Positions 7,905 to 15,976 of a stretch of 64,000 nucleotides of DNA are shown piece by piece (within the stretch, counting starts at the first letter, position 1; every line of letters begins with the position of its first letter). Under the pieces are notes generated by a model that did not search any database, was not told the origin of the DNA, and was given only the letters and a program-made list of their open reading frames with translations. The position numbers were made by a program, and so were the translations under genes. The stretch lies in the NCBI RefSeq assembly GCF_014647515.1, contig NZ_BMPI01000002.1, positions 47,451 through 111,450 on the forward strand, read 5' to 3'. This stretch comes from Dactylosporangium sucinum (GTDB taxonomy: Bacteria > Actinomycetota > Actinomycetes > Mycobacteriales > Micromonosporaceae).

Positions 7905-8987
7905 TTAGAAGTAGACGTCCTCGTGGGCCTTGCGGTAGTCGGCGATGGCGTCGAGCCGGCCGGCCGCCGCGTGCGTCACCCAGGCCGGGTTGCCGAGCAG
8001 GATCCGGCCCAGTGCCACGAGGTCGAACTCGCCGGCCGCCAGCCGCTCCACCAGCCCGGTCACCGACCCGGGGCCGGCGCCGGTGAGAAAGTCGCGGGTC
8101 AGCCCGACCGAGCCGACAGTGATCGCCGGCAGGCCGGTCAGCCGCTTGGCCCAGCCGGCGAGGTTCAGCCCCGCGCCGGGGAACGCCGGCTCCCAGAACC
8201 GTCGCTGCGAGGCGTGCAGCGCGCTCGCGCCGGCCTGCGCGAACGCGTCGAGGACGACGCCCAGCTCGGCCGGCGTCTCGGCGATCCGGGCCTCGAACGC
8301 CCGCTCCTTGAACTGGGAGAACCGCACGATCACCGGCCGGTCCGGGCCGAACCCGGCGCGGACCGCCCGCACGACCTCGGCCGGGAACGCCGCGCGGCGG
8401 GCCGGGGAGCCGCCGAACGCGTCCGTGCGGCGGTTCGTGTACGGCCAGAGGAACTCGTCGAGCAGGTACCCGTGCGCGGCGTGCACCTCCACGGCGTCGA
8501 ACCCGGCCCGCGCCGCCACCCGCGCCGCGCCGACGTAGGCGGCCAGCAGCTCGTCGACGTCCCGTGCGGTCATCGCGTGGGTCGCCGGCCGGCCCGGCTC
8601 GCGCACCCCGGACGGCGTCCAGGCGGTGACGCCGTCGACCGGCTCCCGCAGGCTGCCGAGGTGCCACAGCTGCGCGGCGATGCGCCCGCCCGCGCCGTGC
8701 ACGGCGTCGACCACGCGGCGCCAGCCGTCCTCGGCCGCGCCGGGGGTCATCCGTGGTACCGCATCCTCGTGACCCGCCGTGGGGTGGCCGACCAGCACGC
8801 CCTCGGTGATGACGAGCCCGAGACCGTGGGCGGCCCGGCGGGCGTAGTACGCGGCGACGGCCTCGGTCGGCACCCCGCCCGGCGACTGCGCGCGGGTCAT
8901 CGGCGCCATCACGAACGGCGAGGCGAGCGGCAGCCCGGCGAACGTCACGGGCTCGACCGGCAGGTGGACGCTGAGGCAGGCGGTCAT
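7905..8987 (-). CDS. Old yellow enzyme family NADH:flavin oxidoreductase
   Basis: A 360-residue FMN-dependent ene-reductase-type TIM barrel. Seen motifs: PFVMAPMTRAQSPGGVPTE at the FMN end, AAQLWHLGS, the substrate-binding EVHAAHGYLLDEFLWPYTNRRTDAFGGS (two His in HAAH), VIVRFSQFKE and the FMN phosphate site FDLVALGRILLGNPAW. It would reduce electrophilic alkenes using NAD(P)H. A MerR regulator gene lies 43 bases upstream on the same strand, and the gap contains a MerR-type promoter whose -10 box is 6 bases before the ATG, so the message is probably leaderless and induced by the MerR ligand, perhaps an electrophile. Convergent to the TetR gene with a one-base gap. Confidence 0.9.
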   Translation of the reverse strand: MTACLSVHLPVEPVTFAGLPLASPFVMAPMTRAQSPGGVPTEAVAAYYARRAAHGLGLVITEGVLVGHPTAGHEDAVPRMTPGAAEDGWRRVVDAVHGAGGRIAAQLWHLGSLREPVDGVTAWTPSGVREPGRPATHAMTARDVDELLAAYVGAARVAARAGFDAVEVHAAHGYLLDEFLWPYTNRRTDAFGGSPARRAAFPAEVVRAVRAGFGPDRPVIVRFSQFKERAFEARIAETPAELGVVLDAFAQAGASALHASQRRFWEPAFPGAGLNLAGWAKRLTGLPAITVGSVGLTRDFLTGAGPGSVTGLVERLAAGEFDLVALGRILLGNPAWVTHAAAGRLDAIADYRKAHEDVYF

Positions 8988-8993
8988 GCCCCG

Positions 8994-9025
8994 ACGCTAG
9001 GTGCTGACACCGGTGTCAGGGGCAA
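8994..9025 (-). promoter_or_regulatory. MerR-type promoter of the old yellow enzyme gene
   Basis: On the minus strand a -35 box TTGCCC (9020-9025) and a -10 box TAGCGT (8994-8999) are separated by 20 bases. The spacer holds the perfect 16-base palindrome CTGACACCGGTGTCAG (9004-9019). Overlong spacers filled by a dyad are the hallmark of promoters activated by DNA distortion by MerR-family proteins. The first transcribed base would be the A of the ATG. Confidence 0.75.
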
Positions 9026-9030
9026 GCCCG

Positions 9031-9399
9031 TCAGGCGGCCTTCGGCACCCGGTCCGCCGTGACGGCCATCTCCCCGACGATGACGTCGAGCGCGGCCACG
9101 GTCCGGGCGAGGGCGGCCATCTCCGCGACCATGCGCTCCCGCTCCTCCCGCAGCCGGTCGGTGAGCCAGGAGGTGCGGCTGTCGGGATCGGTCATGCAGG
9201 GCAGCAGCTCGTACATCCGCCGGCTGCTGAGCCCGGCGTCGAAGAGCCGCTGGATGAGCCGCACCCGCTCGACGGCGGCCTCGGCGAACACCCGCTGCCC
9301 ACTGCCGGTCCGCGCGGACACCAGCAGTCCTTGCTGCTCGTAATACCGGATGGAACGCACACTGACCCCGGTCCGCGCCGAAAGCTCCCCGATGCGCAT
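9031..9399 (-). CDS. MerR family transcriptional regulator
   Basis: A 122-residue regulator with the MerR winged helix at the start (MRIGELSARTGVSVRSIRYY, then GLLVSARTGSGQRVF), followed by the long dimerisation helix (about 75-115). It has one Cys (in LLPCMTDPDS), so it is not an obvious metal or redox sensor; related proteins with short C-termini often respond to organic ligands or electrophiles. The ATG is 6 bases after a TAGATT -10 box (9406-9411), predicting a leaderless message. It precedes the old yellow enzyme gene, and the palindromic promoter between the two is its probable binding site. Confidence 0.88.
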   Translation of the reverse strand: MRIGELSARTGVSVRSIRYYEQQGLLVSARTGSGQRVFAEAAVERVRLIQRLFDAGLSSRRMYELLPCMTDPDSRTSWLTDRLREERERMVAEMAALARTVAALDVIVGEMAVTADRVPKAA

Positions 9400-9624
9400 A
9401 CCTCGAATCTAGGCCAGTGACGTCCACCTGGAAAACCCCGGCGGCGGGCACGATCCGCCCCGCGACGACATGGCCACCGCCACCGACCAACGTCTCTCAC
9501 AACCGCCCGGCCCCACCCCACCCGAGCACGCCGCTCCACAGCGCGCGCGGGCCCGCGTCCCGGACCCGCGCCGCGAGTTCGGAGCGCGACCGGCGCCGGC
9601 CCGGCTGGTGTACCCGGGAGCGGG
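9400..9624. other. Gene-free stretch between MerR and kup
   Basis: About 225 bases hold the leaderless MerR promoter at the left end. A 12-base match to the arm of the type A palindrome (CGACCAACGTCT, 9484-9495) is present without a partner arm, perhaps a decayed copy or chance. No gene is supported here. Confidence 0.5.
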
Positions 9625-11535
9625 TCAGACCTCGATGTGGGAGCCCATGATGACCGTGCGGTCGCGGGGCAGGTTGAAGTGCTCGGCCGCGTCGGCCGTG
9701 ATGAGCGAGGTGGCGATGAACAGCCGCTTCCGCCACGGCGCCAGCGCCGGGTCCGGGCCGGCGCGCAGCTCGATCTTCGACAGGAAGTACGACGCCTGGT
9801 CCAGCTGCAGCTCGCCCTCGGTCCGCTCCCGGTCGATCAGCCGCATGGCGGCCGGCACGTCGGGGCGCTCGACGTACCCGAAGCGGACGGTCACGTGGAG
9901 GATGCCGTCGTCGGCGTAGCCGAGGTCGTCCACCACGATGCGGTCGTCGGGGTCGACGCGCGGGACCGGCTCGGTCTCGATCGACATGATGATCACGTGG
10001 TCGTGGCGGACGTGGTTGTGCTCCACGTTGTCGCGCAGGGCCAGCGGCGCCGTCTGGCGGCCGCGGTTGAGGAACACGGCCGTGCCCGGCACGCGCACGG
10101 TGAGGGTGTGGTCGGTGCGCAGCCGCTCGATGAACTCCGGCAGCGATCCCTCGAGGCGCTGCCGCTCGGCGGTGACGATCTGCCGGCCGCGCTGCCAGGT
10201 GGTCATGACGGTGAAGGCGGTGAGCGCGATGAGCAGCGGCAGCCAGGCGCCGTGGACGAGCTTGGTCAGGTTCGCCCCGACGAACAGCAGGTCGACGAGC
10301 AGCAGGGCGGTCGCGCCGGCGCCGAGCACCCAGCGCGAGACGTGCCAGCGCTGGCGGGCGACGTAGAAGAACATCAGGGTCGTGATGGTGATCGTGCCGG
10401 TGACGGCCATGCCGAACGCGTAGGCGAGCGCGGCCGAGCTGCGGAACGCGAAGACCAGCGTGAGCACCGAGACCATGAGCAGCCAGTTGATCCACGGGAC
10501 GTAGATCTGGCCGATCGTCGACTCGGAGGTGTGCGTGACCCGCAGGCGCGGCAGGTACCCGAGCTGGGCCGCCTGGGAGGCCACCGAGTAGGCGCCCGTG
10601 ATCACCGCCTGTGAGGCGATGACCGTCGCCGCGGTCGCCAGCACGACCAGCGGCAGGCGTCCCCAGGAGGGCGCGAGCAGGAAGAACGGGCCGCTGATGT
10701 TGGCCGGGTCGGCGAGGATCAGCGCGCCCTGGCCGAGGTAGCTCAGCACGCACGCCGGCAGGACCAGGCCGAGCCAGCCCCACGTGATGGCCTTGCGGCC
10801 GAAGTGGCCCATGTCGGCGTACAGCGCCTCGGCCCCGGTCACCGCGAGCACCACGGCCGCCAGGGCGAAGAACGCGATGTGGAAGTGGCCGGCGAGGAAG
10901 CCGACCGCGTAGGTCGGCGACAGCGCCCGGAGAATGCCGGGGTGCCTGGCGATGCCGGTGATCCCGCAGACGCCGATCGTCACGAACCACAGGATCATCA
11001 CCGGCCCGAAGACCCGCCCGACGGCCGCCGTGCCGCGCCGCTGGACCAGGAACAGCGCGATGATGATGACGGCGGTGACCGGCACGACGAGCTCGCCGAG
11101 CGACGGCTGCACCACCTTGACGCCCTCGACCGCCGACAGCACCGAGATCGCCGGCGTGATCATGCTGTCGCCGAAGAACAGCGCGGCCCCGAAGATGCCG
11201 AGCCCGGCGAGCACGGCGGCGCTGCGCCGCCCGGCCGGGCCGCCCCACCGCCGCACGAGCGTGATGAGGGCCATGATGCCGCCCTCGCCGTCGTTGTCGA
11301 CGCGCATGGCCAGCAGGACGTACGTGACCGTGACGATGATCATCACGGACCAGAAGACGAGCGACACGACGCCGAACACGTTGTCGACGCTGACCGGCAC
11401 GGGGTGCGGGTCCGCCGGGTTGAAGACCGTCTGGAGGGTGTAGATCGGGCTGGTCCCGATGTCCCCGAACACGACCCCGAGCGCCCCGACGACCAGCGCC
11501 GGCCGCACGACGCCAGCAGCTTGCCGACCCGTCAC
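9625..11535 (-). CDS. kup: KUP family potassium uptake protein
   Basis: A 636-residue K+:H+ symporter of the KUP/HAK/KT family in the cytoplasmic membrane. The family signature GVVFGDIGTSPIYTLQTVF lies in the first helix; about twelve transmembrane segments follow up to residue ~435 (GGIMALITLV, FFGDSMITPAISVLSAVEG, ALYADMGHFGR). The cytoplasmic C-terminal domain (about 450-636) contains GTAVFLNR and HVIIMSIETEPVPRV. GTG at 11535 is chosen because TATCGT (11543-11548) is followed by 7 bases and this codon; a GTG three codons upstream is the usual-length alternative. Monocistronic as far as can be seen. Confidence 0.93.
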   Translation of the reverse strand: MTGRQAAGVVRPALVVGALGVVFGDIGTSPIYTLQTVFNPADPHPVPVSVDNVFGVVSLVFWSVMIIVTVTYVLLAMRVDNDGEGGIMALITLVRRWGGPAGRRSAAVLAGLGIFGAALFFGDSMITPAISVLSAVEGVKVVQPSLGELVVPVTAVIIIALFLVQRRGTAAVGRVFGPVMILWFVTIGVCGITGIARHPGILRALSPTYAVGFLAGHFHIAFFALAAVVLAVTGAEALYADMGHFGRKAITWGWLGLVLPACVLSYLGQGALILADPANISGPFFLLAPSWGRLPLVVLATAATVIASQAVITGAYSVASQAAQLGYLPRLRVTHTSESTIGQIYVPWINWLLMVSVLTLVFAFRSSAALAYAFGMAVTGTITITTLMFFYVARQRWHVSRWVLGAGATALLLVDLLFVGANLTKLVHGAWLPLLIALTAFTVMTTWQRGRQIVTAERQRLEGSLPEFIERLRTDHTLTVRVPGTAVFLNRGRQTAPLALRDNVEHNHVRHDHVIIMSIETEPVPRVDPDDRIVVDDLGYADDGILHVTVRFGYVERPDVPAAMRLIDRERTEGELQLDQASYFLSKIELRAGPDPALAPWRKRLFIATSLITADAAEHFNLPRDRTVIMGSHIEV

Positions 11536-11542
11536 TCTGCGC

Positions 11543-11548
11543 ACGATA
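11543..11548 (-). promoter_or_regulatory. -10 box for a leaderless kup transcript
   Basis: TATCGT on the minus strand followed by exactly 7 bases and then the GTG at 11535. It supports starting kup at 11535 rather than 11544. Confidence 0.5.
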
Positions 11549-11712
11549 CCGCGTCGGTCACCCCGTCACCCGGGTGATTCGACGGGTGAGATCGGGCGGG
11601 TTGTGCTTGCGGGGCGAGACATCCACACACATCGTGAACCGGACGCCGTCACGCCCCTCAGCCGGGCGGCCGCGGGCCGAGGATCCGGCCGCGGCCGTCC
11701 GGGAGAAGCCCT

Positions 11713-13389
11713 ATGTCTGCCATCGACGAAAGGCCATCGGTAGTGCGTCGCGCCAGCAAGCCCGAGCCGTACCTGCCCGAGCCGCCCGGCCGCAACGAGA
11801 AGTTCCTCTACTACGGCGCCCAGAGCCGGGGCGTCTTCGCGTTCTCCGTCGCGTCGTTCCTCGGCGTCGCCTACGGGCTGGTGCAACTCGCGCTGAACAA
11901 CTGGTGGACCGCCGGGCTGTTCCTCGTCGTGGGGTTCCTGACCGTGACCGTCGGCGTCTCGATCGTGTCCTCGACCCGCCGGCGCCGCTCCAACATCGAC
12001 CAGCACCGGGAGAAGGTCGCCGGCTGGCGGCCGCCCGACGACCCGCCGACCGTCGACGTCTTCATCATGACCGCCGGGGAGCCGATGCACGTCCTGCGGA
12101 ACACCATCATGCACGCGGCCGGCCTGGACTGGCCGGCCGACCGGCTCACCGTCTACGTGTGCGACGACTCCGGCCGGGGCTCGGTGCGCTGGCTCGCCGA
12201 GCGCTACCACGCCGTCTACCTCTGCCGGCCCGACCGCGGCCGGATGAAGAAGGCGGGCAACCTCAAGCACGCGTTCGAGCACTCCACCGGCGACTTCATC
12301 CACGTCTTCGACGCCGACTTCGCGCCGCGCCCCGACATGACGCGCGAGATGATGCCGTACTTCGACGACCCCGCCACCGGGATCGTGCAGACGCCGCAGT
12401 ACTTCGACGTCACCGACCCGCGGTTCAACTGGCTCCAGCGGGCGGCGGCCGCCACCCAGGAGCTGTTCTACCGCTGGATCCAGCCGGCCCGCGACGGCGT
12501 CGACGCGGCGATCTGCGTCGGCACCAACGCGCTGTACCGCCGCGAAGCCCTGCAGAAGGGCGGCGGGTTCGCGCAGATCGGCCACAGCGAGGACGTGTGG
12601 ACCGGGGTGCGGATGAAGCTCGCCGGGTACGTCACCCGCTACGTCCCGGTCATCCTGGCCAAGGGCATGTGCCCGGACAACCTCGACGGCTTCGCCAACC
12701 AGCAGTACCGCTGGTGCACCGGCTCGATGTCGCTGCTGTCCGACCGCGAGTTCCACCGCACCCGGGCCCTGTCCCGGCGGCAGAAGCTGTGCTTCTGGAC
12801 CGGCTTCCTCTACTACATCGCCACCGCCGTCACCACGTTCACCGGCCCGGTGCCGCTGCTGCTCATGGTGTGGTGGTTCCCGGAGCAGATCCGGCCGATG
12901 AACTACTTCTCGCTCGCGGGCACGCTCCTGGTCTGGCTGGTCGTCATGCCCCTGCTGACCGACGGCCGATGGACTCCGGTGGTACTGCGGGTGCAGGCCC
13001 TCATCGGCTTCTGCCACGCCGTCGCCATCTGGGACGCCCTGCGCGGCCGGACGGCCGGCTGGGTGGCCACGGGCGCGGCCCGGCACACCCCGACGGCCCG
13101 GCGGGTGCTGCGGCTGGTCCGCTGGTGGGTGCTGCCGACCCAGCTCGCGGTGTGGGCCGGCATCGGCTGGGGCCTCGCCGGCCACGACTGGCGGGACTAC
13201 TGGATCACCGTGCTCTTCGCCCTGCCGGCCGCCTGGTTCCTGCTGCCGCTGACGCTCGGCCGGTACGCGCTGCCGGTCGCCGACCCCGACCCGGACCCGG
13301 AGCCGGCCGACCGCACGGTCGTCACCAGCGCCCAGGAGGTCCTCGCCGCGGCCCGCCGGGCCCGCAACGCCGCGCGGGTGACGGTATGA
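11713..13389 (+). CDS. Cellulose-synthase-like processive glycosyltransferase (GT2)
   Basis: A 558-residue membrane beta-glycan synthase. Two helices (about 41-85) precede the cytoplasmic GT2 domain with the full processive motif set: D151/D152 in CDDSGRG, D200-A-D202 in FDADF, the catalytic base D294 in HSEDVW, and QQYRW (330-334). Membrane helices follow (about 350-375, 395-420, 475-520). There is no PilZ domain, so c-di-GMP control of the BcsA kind is not expected. An RBS (GGGAGAAG) precedes the ATG. Its stop overlaps the start of a secreted GH26, in the position where cellulose operons carry a GH8 hydrolase. The product may therefore be beta-mannan or a mixed-linkage glucan rather than cellulose; the sequence alone cannot decide. 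Confidence 0.88.
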   Translation: MSAIDERPSVVRRASKPEPYLPEPPGRNEKFLYYGAQSRGVFAFSVASFLGVAYGLVQLALNNWWTAGLFLVVGFLTVTVGVSIVSSTRRRRSNIDQHREKVAGWRPPDDPPTVDVFIMTAGEPMHVLRNTIMHAAGLDWPADRLTVYVCDDSGRGSVRWLAERYHAVYLCRPDRGRMKKAGNLKHAFEHSTGDFIHVFDADFAPRPDMTREMMPYFDDPATGIVQTPQYFDVTDPRFNWLQRAAAATQELFYRWIQPARDGVDAAICVGTNALYRREALQKGGGFAQIGHSEDVWTGVRMKLAGYVTRYVPVILAKGMCPDNLDGFANQQYRWCTGSMSLLSDREFHRTRALSRRQKLCFWTGFLYYIATAVTTFTGPVPLLLMVWWFPEQIRPMNYFSLAGTLLVWLVVMPLLTDGRWTPVVLRVQALIGFCHAVAIWDALRGRTAGWVATGAARHTPTARRVLRLVRWWVLPTQLAVWAGIGWGLAGHDWRDYWITVLFALPAAWFLLPLTLGRYALPVADPDPDPEPADRTVVTSAQEVLAAARRARNAARVTV

Positions 13390-14411
13390 GCGTGCGCAGG
13401 GCAACGATCCTCGGGGTGGCCGCGGTCGCCGCCATCACCCTCGCGGGCCTCGCCGGCCGCGAGGCGGAGCGGCCGGCGTCCGGCCACGCCCAGAACCCCG
13501 GCACCCCCGCCCCGGCCAGCGGGGCGGCCAGCCCGTCGCCGGAGACCAGGACCGCCGCCGCCCGGCCGGAGGACGTGCTGCGGAACGGGCCGGTGTTCGG
13601 CGTCAACACGCTGCACACCGACCCGGCGTCGATCGAGACGATCGCGACGGCGACCGGCTGCCGGCCCGGCTGGGTCGAGGTGTTCAGCGCGGTCACCGGC
13701 GGCGTGTCGGCCGCGCAGCTCGCCGCGCTGCCGGGCGTGCCGCTGCTCGCCCTCGAACCGTGGCAGGACGGCAAGGTCAACGACCCGCGGTGGACCCTCG
13801 CGTCGACGATCAACGGCGCGCACGACGCCGAGTACCGGCGCATCGCCGCCGAGATCCGCGCCTACGGCAAGCCGCTGCTGCTGCGGTTCGCGCACGAGAT
13901 GAACGGCGCCTGGTACCCGTGGGGGCCGGTCGGCAAGAACACGCCGGCGCAGTACCGCGAGGCCTGGCGGCACGTCGTGCGCCTCTTCGACGAGGCCGGC
14001 GCCACGAACGCGCTGTGGGTCTGGTCGCCGAACATCGTGCGCGGCGCCGTGCGCACGCCGATCCGGGAGTTCTACCCGGGCGACGACGTCGTCGACTTCG
14101 TCGGCCTCACCGGCTACGGCGAGTTCGAGGCGAACCCCGACGCCACCTACAAGTCCACATTGGACCAACTCGATTCTTTCACCAGCAAGCCGCTCATCCT
14201 GACCGAGGTCGGGGTGCGCCCGAGCAAGGCGAAGACGGGCTGGCTGACGGCGTTCGGGCCGTGGCTGCGGGCGCACCCGCGCATCGCCGGCTTCGTGTGG
14301 TCGATGCGGCCGCCGGGGCAGGGTTCGCGGTACGACTGGCGCTACGACGACAGCCCGGCCAACCTCGCCGCGTTCACCGGCAGCCTGCGCAAGGCGGGAG
14401 CGGCATGCTGA
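13386..14411 (+). CDS. Secreted GH26 glycoside hydrolase (beta-mannanase or beta-glucanase type)
   Basis: A 341-residue exported hydrolase. An N-terminal hydrophobic segment (about 5-23, ILGVAAVAAITLAGLAG) acts as signal or anchor, then a Pro/Ser-rich linker to ~60, then the GH26 barrel. The acid/base is E171 in RFAHEMNGAWYPWG and the nucleophile E274 in LILTEVGV; both match GH26. Family members hydrolyse beta-1,4-mannan or, in some branches, beta-1,3-1,4- or beta-1,3-linked glycans. The start codon overlaps the stop of the GT2 synthase gene (ATGA) and the 3' end overlaps the next gene by 7 bases, so the three are coupled. It probably trims or releases the polymer made by the synthase. Confidence 0.87.
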   Translation: MSVRRATILGVAAVAAITLAGLAGREAERPASGHAQNPGTPAPASGAASPSPETRTAAARPEDVLRNGPVFGVNTLHTDPASIETIATATGCRPGWVEVFSAVTGGVSAAQLAALPGVPLLALEPWQDGKVNDPRWTLASTINGAHDAEYRRIAAEIRAYGKPLLLRFAHEMNGAWYPWGPVGKNTPAQYREAWRHVVRLFDEAGATNALWVWSPNIVRGAVRTPIREFYPGDDVVDFVGLTGYGEFEANPDATYKSTLDQLDSFTSKPLILTEVGVRPSKAKTGWLTAFGPWLRAHPRIAGFVWSMRPPGQGSRYDWRYDDSPANLAAFTGSLRKAGAAC

Positions 14412-15940
14412 CCGCCACCGAGCGGCCGGCGGTCGCCGGCCGGCGGCGGGCCGTCCCGGCCGACACGCCGCTGCCCTGGCCGCTGCTCGCCCTGCCGGTC
14501 GTCCTCACGCTCGCGACCGGGTTCATCGGGGCGCGCAGCCGGCAGCTGTGGCTCGACGAGTACGCGACCTGGTGGGCCTCGACGCTCGACCGGCACGACT
14601 TCGGCACGCTCATCGGGCACCTGGACACCGTGCAGGCGCCGTACTACCTGCTGATGCACGGGTGGATCCGGCTGTTCGGCGACTCGCCGCTGGCCATGCG
14701 CGTGCCGTCGGTGCTGGCGATGGCGGCCGCGACCTGGTTCGTGGTCCGGATCGCGGCCCGGGTCTACCAGCCGGCCGTAGGGCTGCTCGCCGGCTGTCTC
14801 ATGTCGGCGGTGCCGTTCATGGGCCTGTACGCGCAGACGGCCCGCCCGTACGCCTTCGCCGTGATGTTCGCGTCCGGCGCCACCCTGGCCCTGTTCCGGC
14901 TGCTCGACGGCGCCCGCCGGGGCTGGTGGGCCGCCTACGCCCTGGCGCTGATCGGTGCCGGGGCGGTGCACCTGGTCGCGCTGCTGGTGCTGCTCCCGCA
15001 CGGCCTCGCCGTGCTGTGGTGCGTGCGCCGGGAGGGCGGCCGGCGCGGCCTGGTCGCCGGCTGGGCGGTCGCGACGGGGGCGGCGCTGCTCGCCCTGTCG
15101 CCGGTGGTGGTCCGGGGGTACCAGCAGCAGGGCCAGATCGGCGGCGGTGCCCGCGGCTTCGACGAGGCGCTGTTCCTCGTCGTCTACGCGTTCCGCAACG
15201 ACCTGGCGGCGGCCGCCGTGGTGTGGTTCGCGGTGCTCGGGGCGTGCCTCGTCCCGGCCGCCCGCAGCCGCGTCCTCGCGCTCGTCACGTGGGCCGCGTT
15301 CCCGTACGCGCTGGTGATCCCGGCGATGGGCCTGCTGAACCTGGCGTCGCTGCGGTACCTGCTGTTCGCCCTGCCGCCGTGGTTCGTGCTCGCGGCCGCG
15401 GCGCTGTGGCGCACGGCGACGGCGTGGCCGTCGAGCATCGCGCGGCGGGCCGGCGTGGCCGTGCTCGTCGGGGTGTTCGCGCTCATGGTGCCCGGCAACG
15501 TCGAGCTCCGGCACGACCCGCTGCTCGGCTACCCCGACTTCCGGGCCGCCTCGGCCGCCTTCGCCGGCGCCAAGCCGACGGACGGCCTCGTCATCGCCGG
15601 CGACAACGACGCGATCCTGCACCCGCACATGCCGGCGTACTACCTGCGGCCGCGCGGCATCGAGCTGCACGGCGCCTTCCTGGCCCAGGACCCGCGGGAG
15701 GCCGGCAACTACGACGGCGCGCGCTGCGACGACCTGCGCGGCTGCCTGCTGCGCTTCGACCGGGTCTGGCTGATGACCACCGCCCGGACCGACGACCCGT
15801 TCGGCGAGATGGACCCGGCCGAGGCGCGGCTCCTGCGCGACGAGTTCTCCGTGGCGCGCATGGACGAGTACCAGGGGGTGCGGGTCCTGCTGCTGGTGCG
15901 CCCGGCAACGGCGGCACCAGCAGCAGGACTGCCTGGCTGA
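14405..15940 (+). CDS. GT39/ArnT-like polytopic glycosyltransferase
   Basis: A 511-residue integral membrane protein of the PMT/ArnT superfamily, which takes sugars from polyprenyl-phosphate donors on the outer face of the membrane. The first external loop has the conserved acidic pair context LWLDEYATWW (about 46-55), followed by HLDTVQAPYYLLMHGWIRLFGDS, typical of the family. About ten helices run to residue ~365, and a soluble external domain (about 370-500) follows. It overlaps the GH26 gene by 7 bases. It may add a side sugar to the polymer of the upstream synthase, or glycosylate a protein; the operon context favours the first. Confidence 0.82.
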   Translation: MLTATERPAVAGRRRAVPADTPLPWPLLALPVVLTLATGFIGARSRQLWLDEYATWWASTLDRHDFGTLIGHLDTVQAPYYLLMHGWIRLFGDSPLAMRVPSVLAMAAATWFVVRIAARVYQPAVGLLAGCLMSAVPFMGLYAQTARPYAFAVMFASGATLALFRLLDGARRGWWAAYALALIGAGAVHLVALLVLLPHGLAVLWCVRREGGRRGLVAGWAVATGAALLALSPVVVRGYQQQGQIGGGARGFDEALFLVVYAFRNDLAAAAVVWFAVLGACLVPAARSRVLALVTWAAFPYALVIPAMGLLNLASLRYLLFALPPWFVLAAAALWRTATAWPSSIARRAGVAVLVGVFALMVPGNVELRHDPLLGYPDFRAASAAFAGAKPTDGLVIAGDNDAILHPHMPAYYLRPRGIELHGAFLAQDPREAGNYDGARCDDLRGCLLRFDRVWLMTTARTDDPFGEMDPAEARLLRDEFSVARMDEYQGVRVLLLVRPATAAPAAGLPG

Positions 15941-15944
15941 TGTG

Positions 15945-15972
15945 GTCGGGGCCGGTCGGCTCCGGACCCGAC
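15945..15972. terminator. Bidirectional hairpin between convergent operons
   Basis: GTCGGG and CCGG pair with CCGG and CCCGAC around a 6-base loop, with one internal mismatch. It fills the 36-base gap between the GT39 stop and the stop of the convergent metallophosphoesterase gene. Confidence 0.55.
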
Positions 15973-15976
15973 CCGG

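Noticed and set aside
9484..9495. A third type A palindrome between MerR and kup
   Set aside because: Only a 12-base arm match without a partner arm; chance cannot be excluded.
10804..11577. Open frame rich in His and Asp opposite kup
   Set aside because: The pattern arises from reading hydrophobic codons in reverse; no transport or metal-binding protein is supported.
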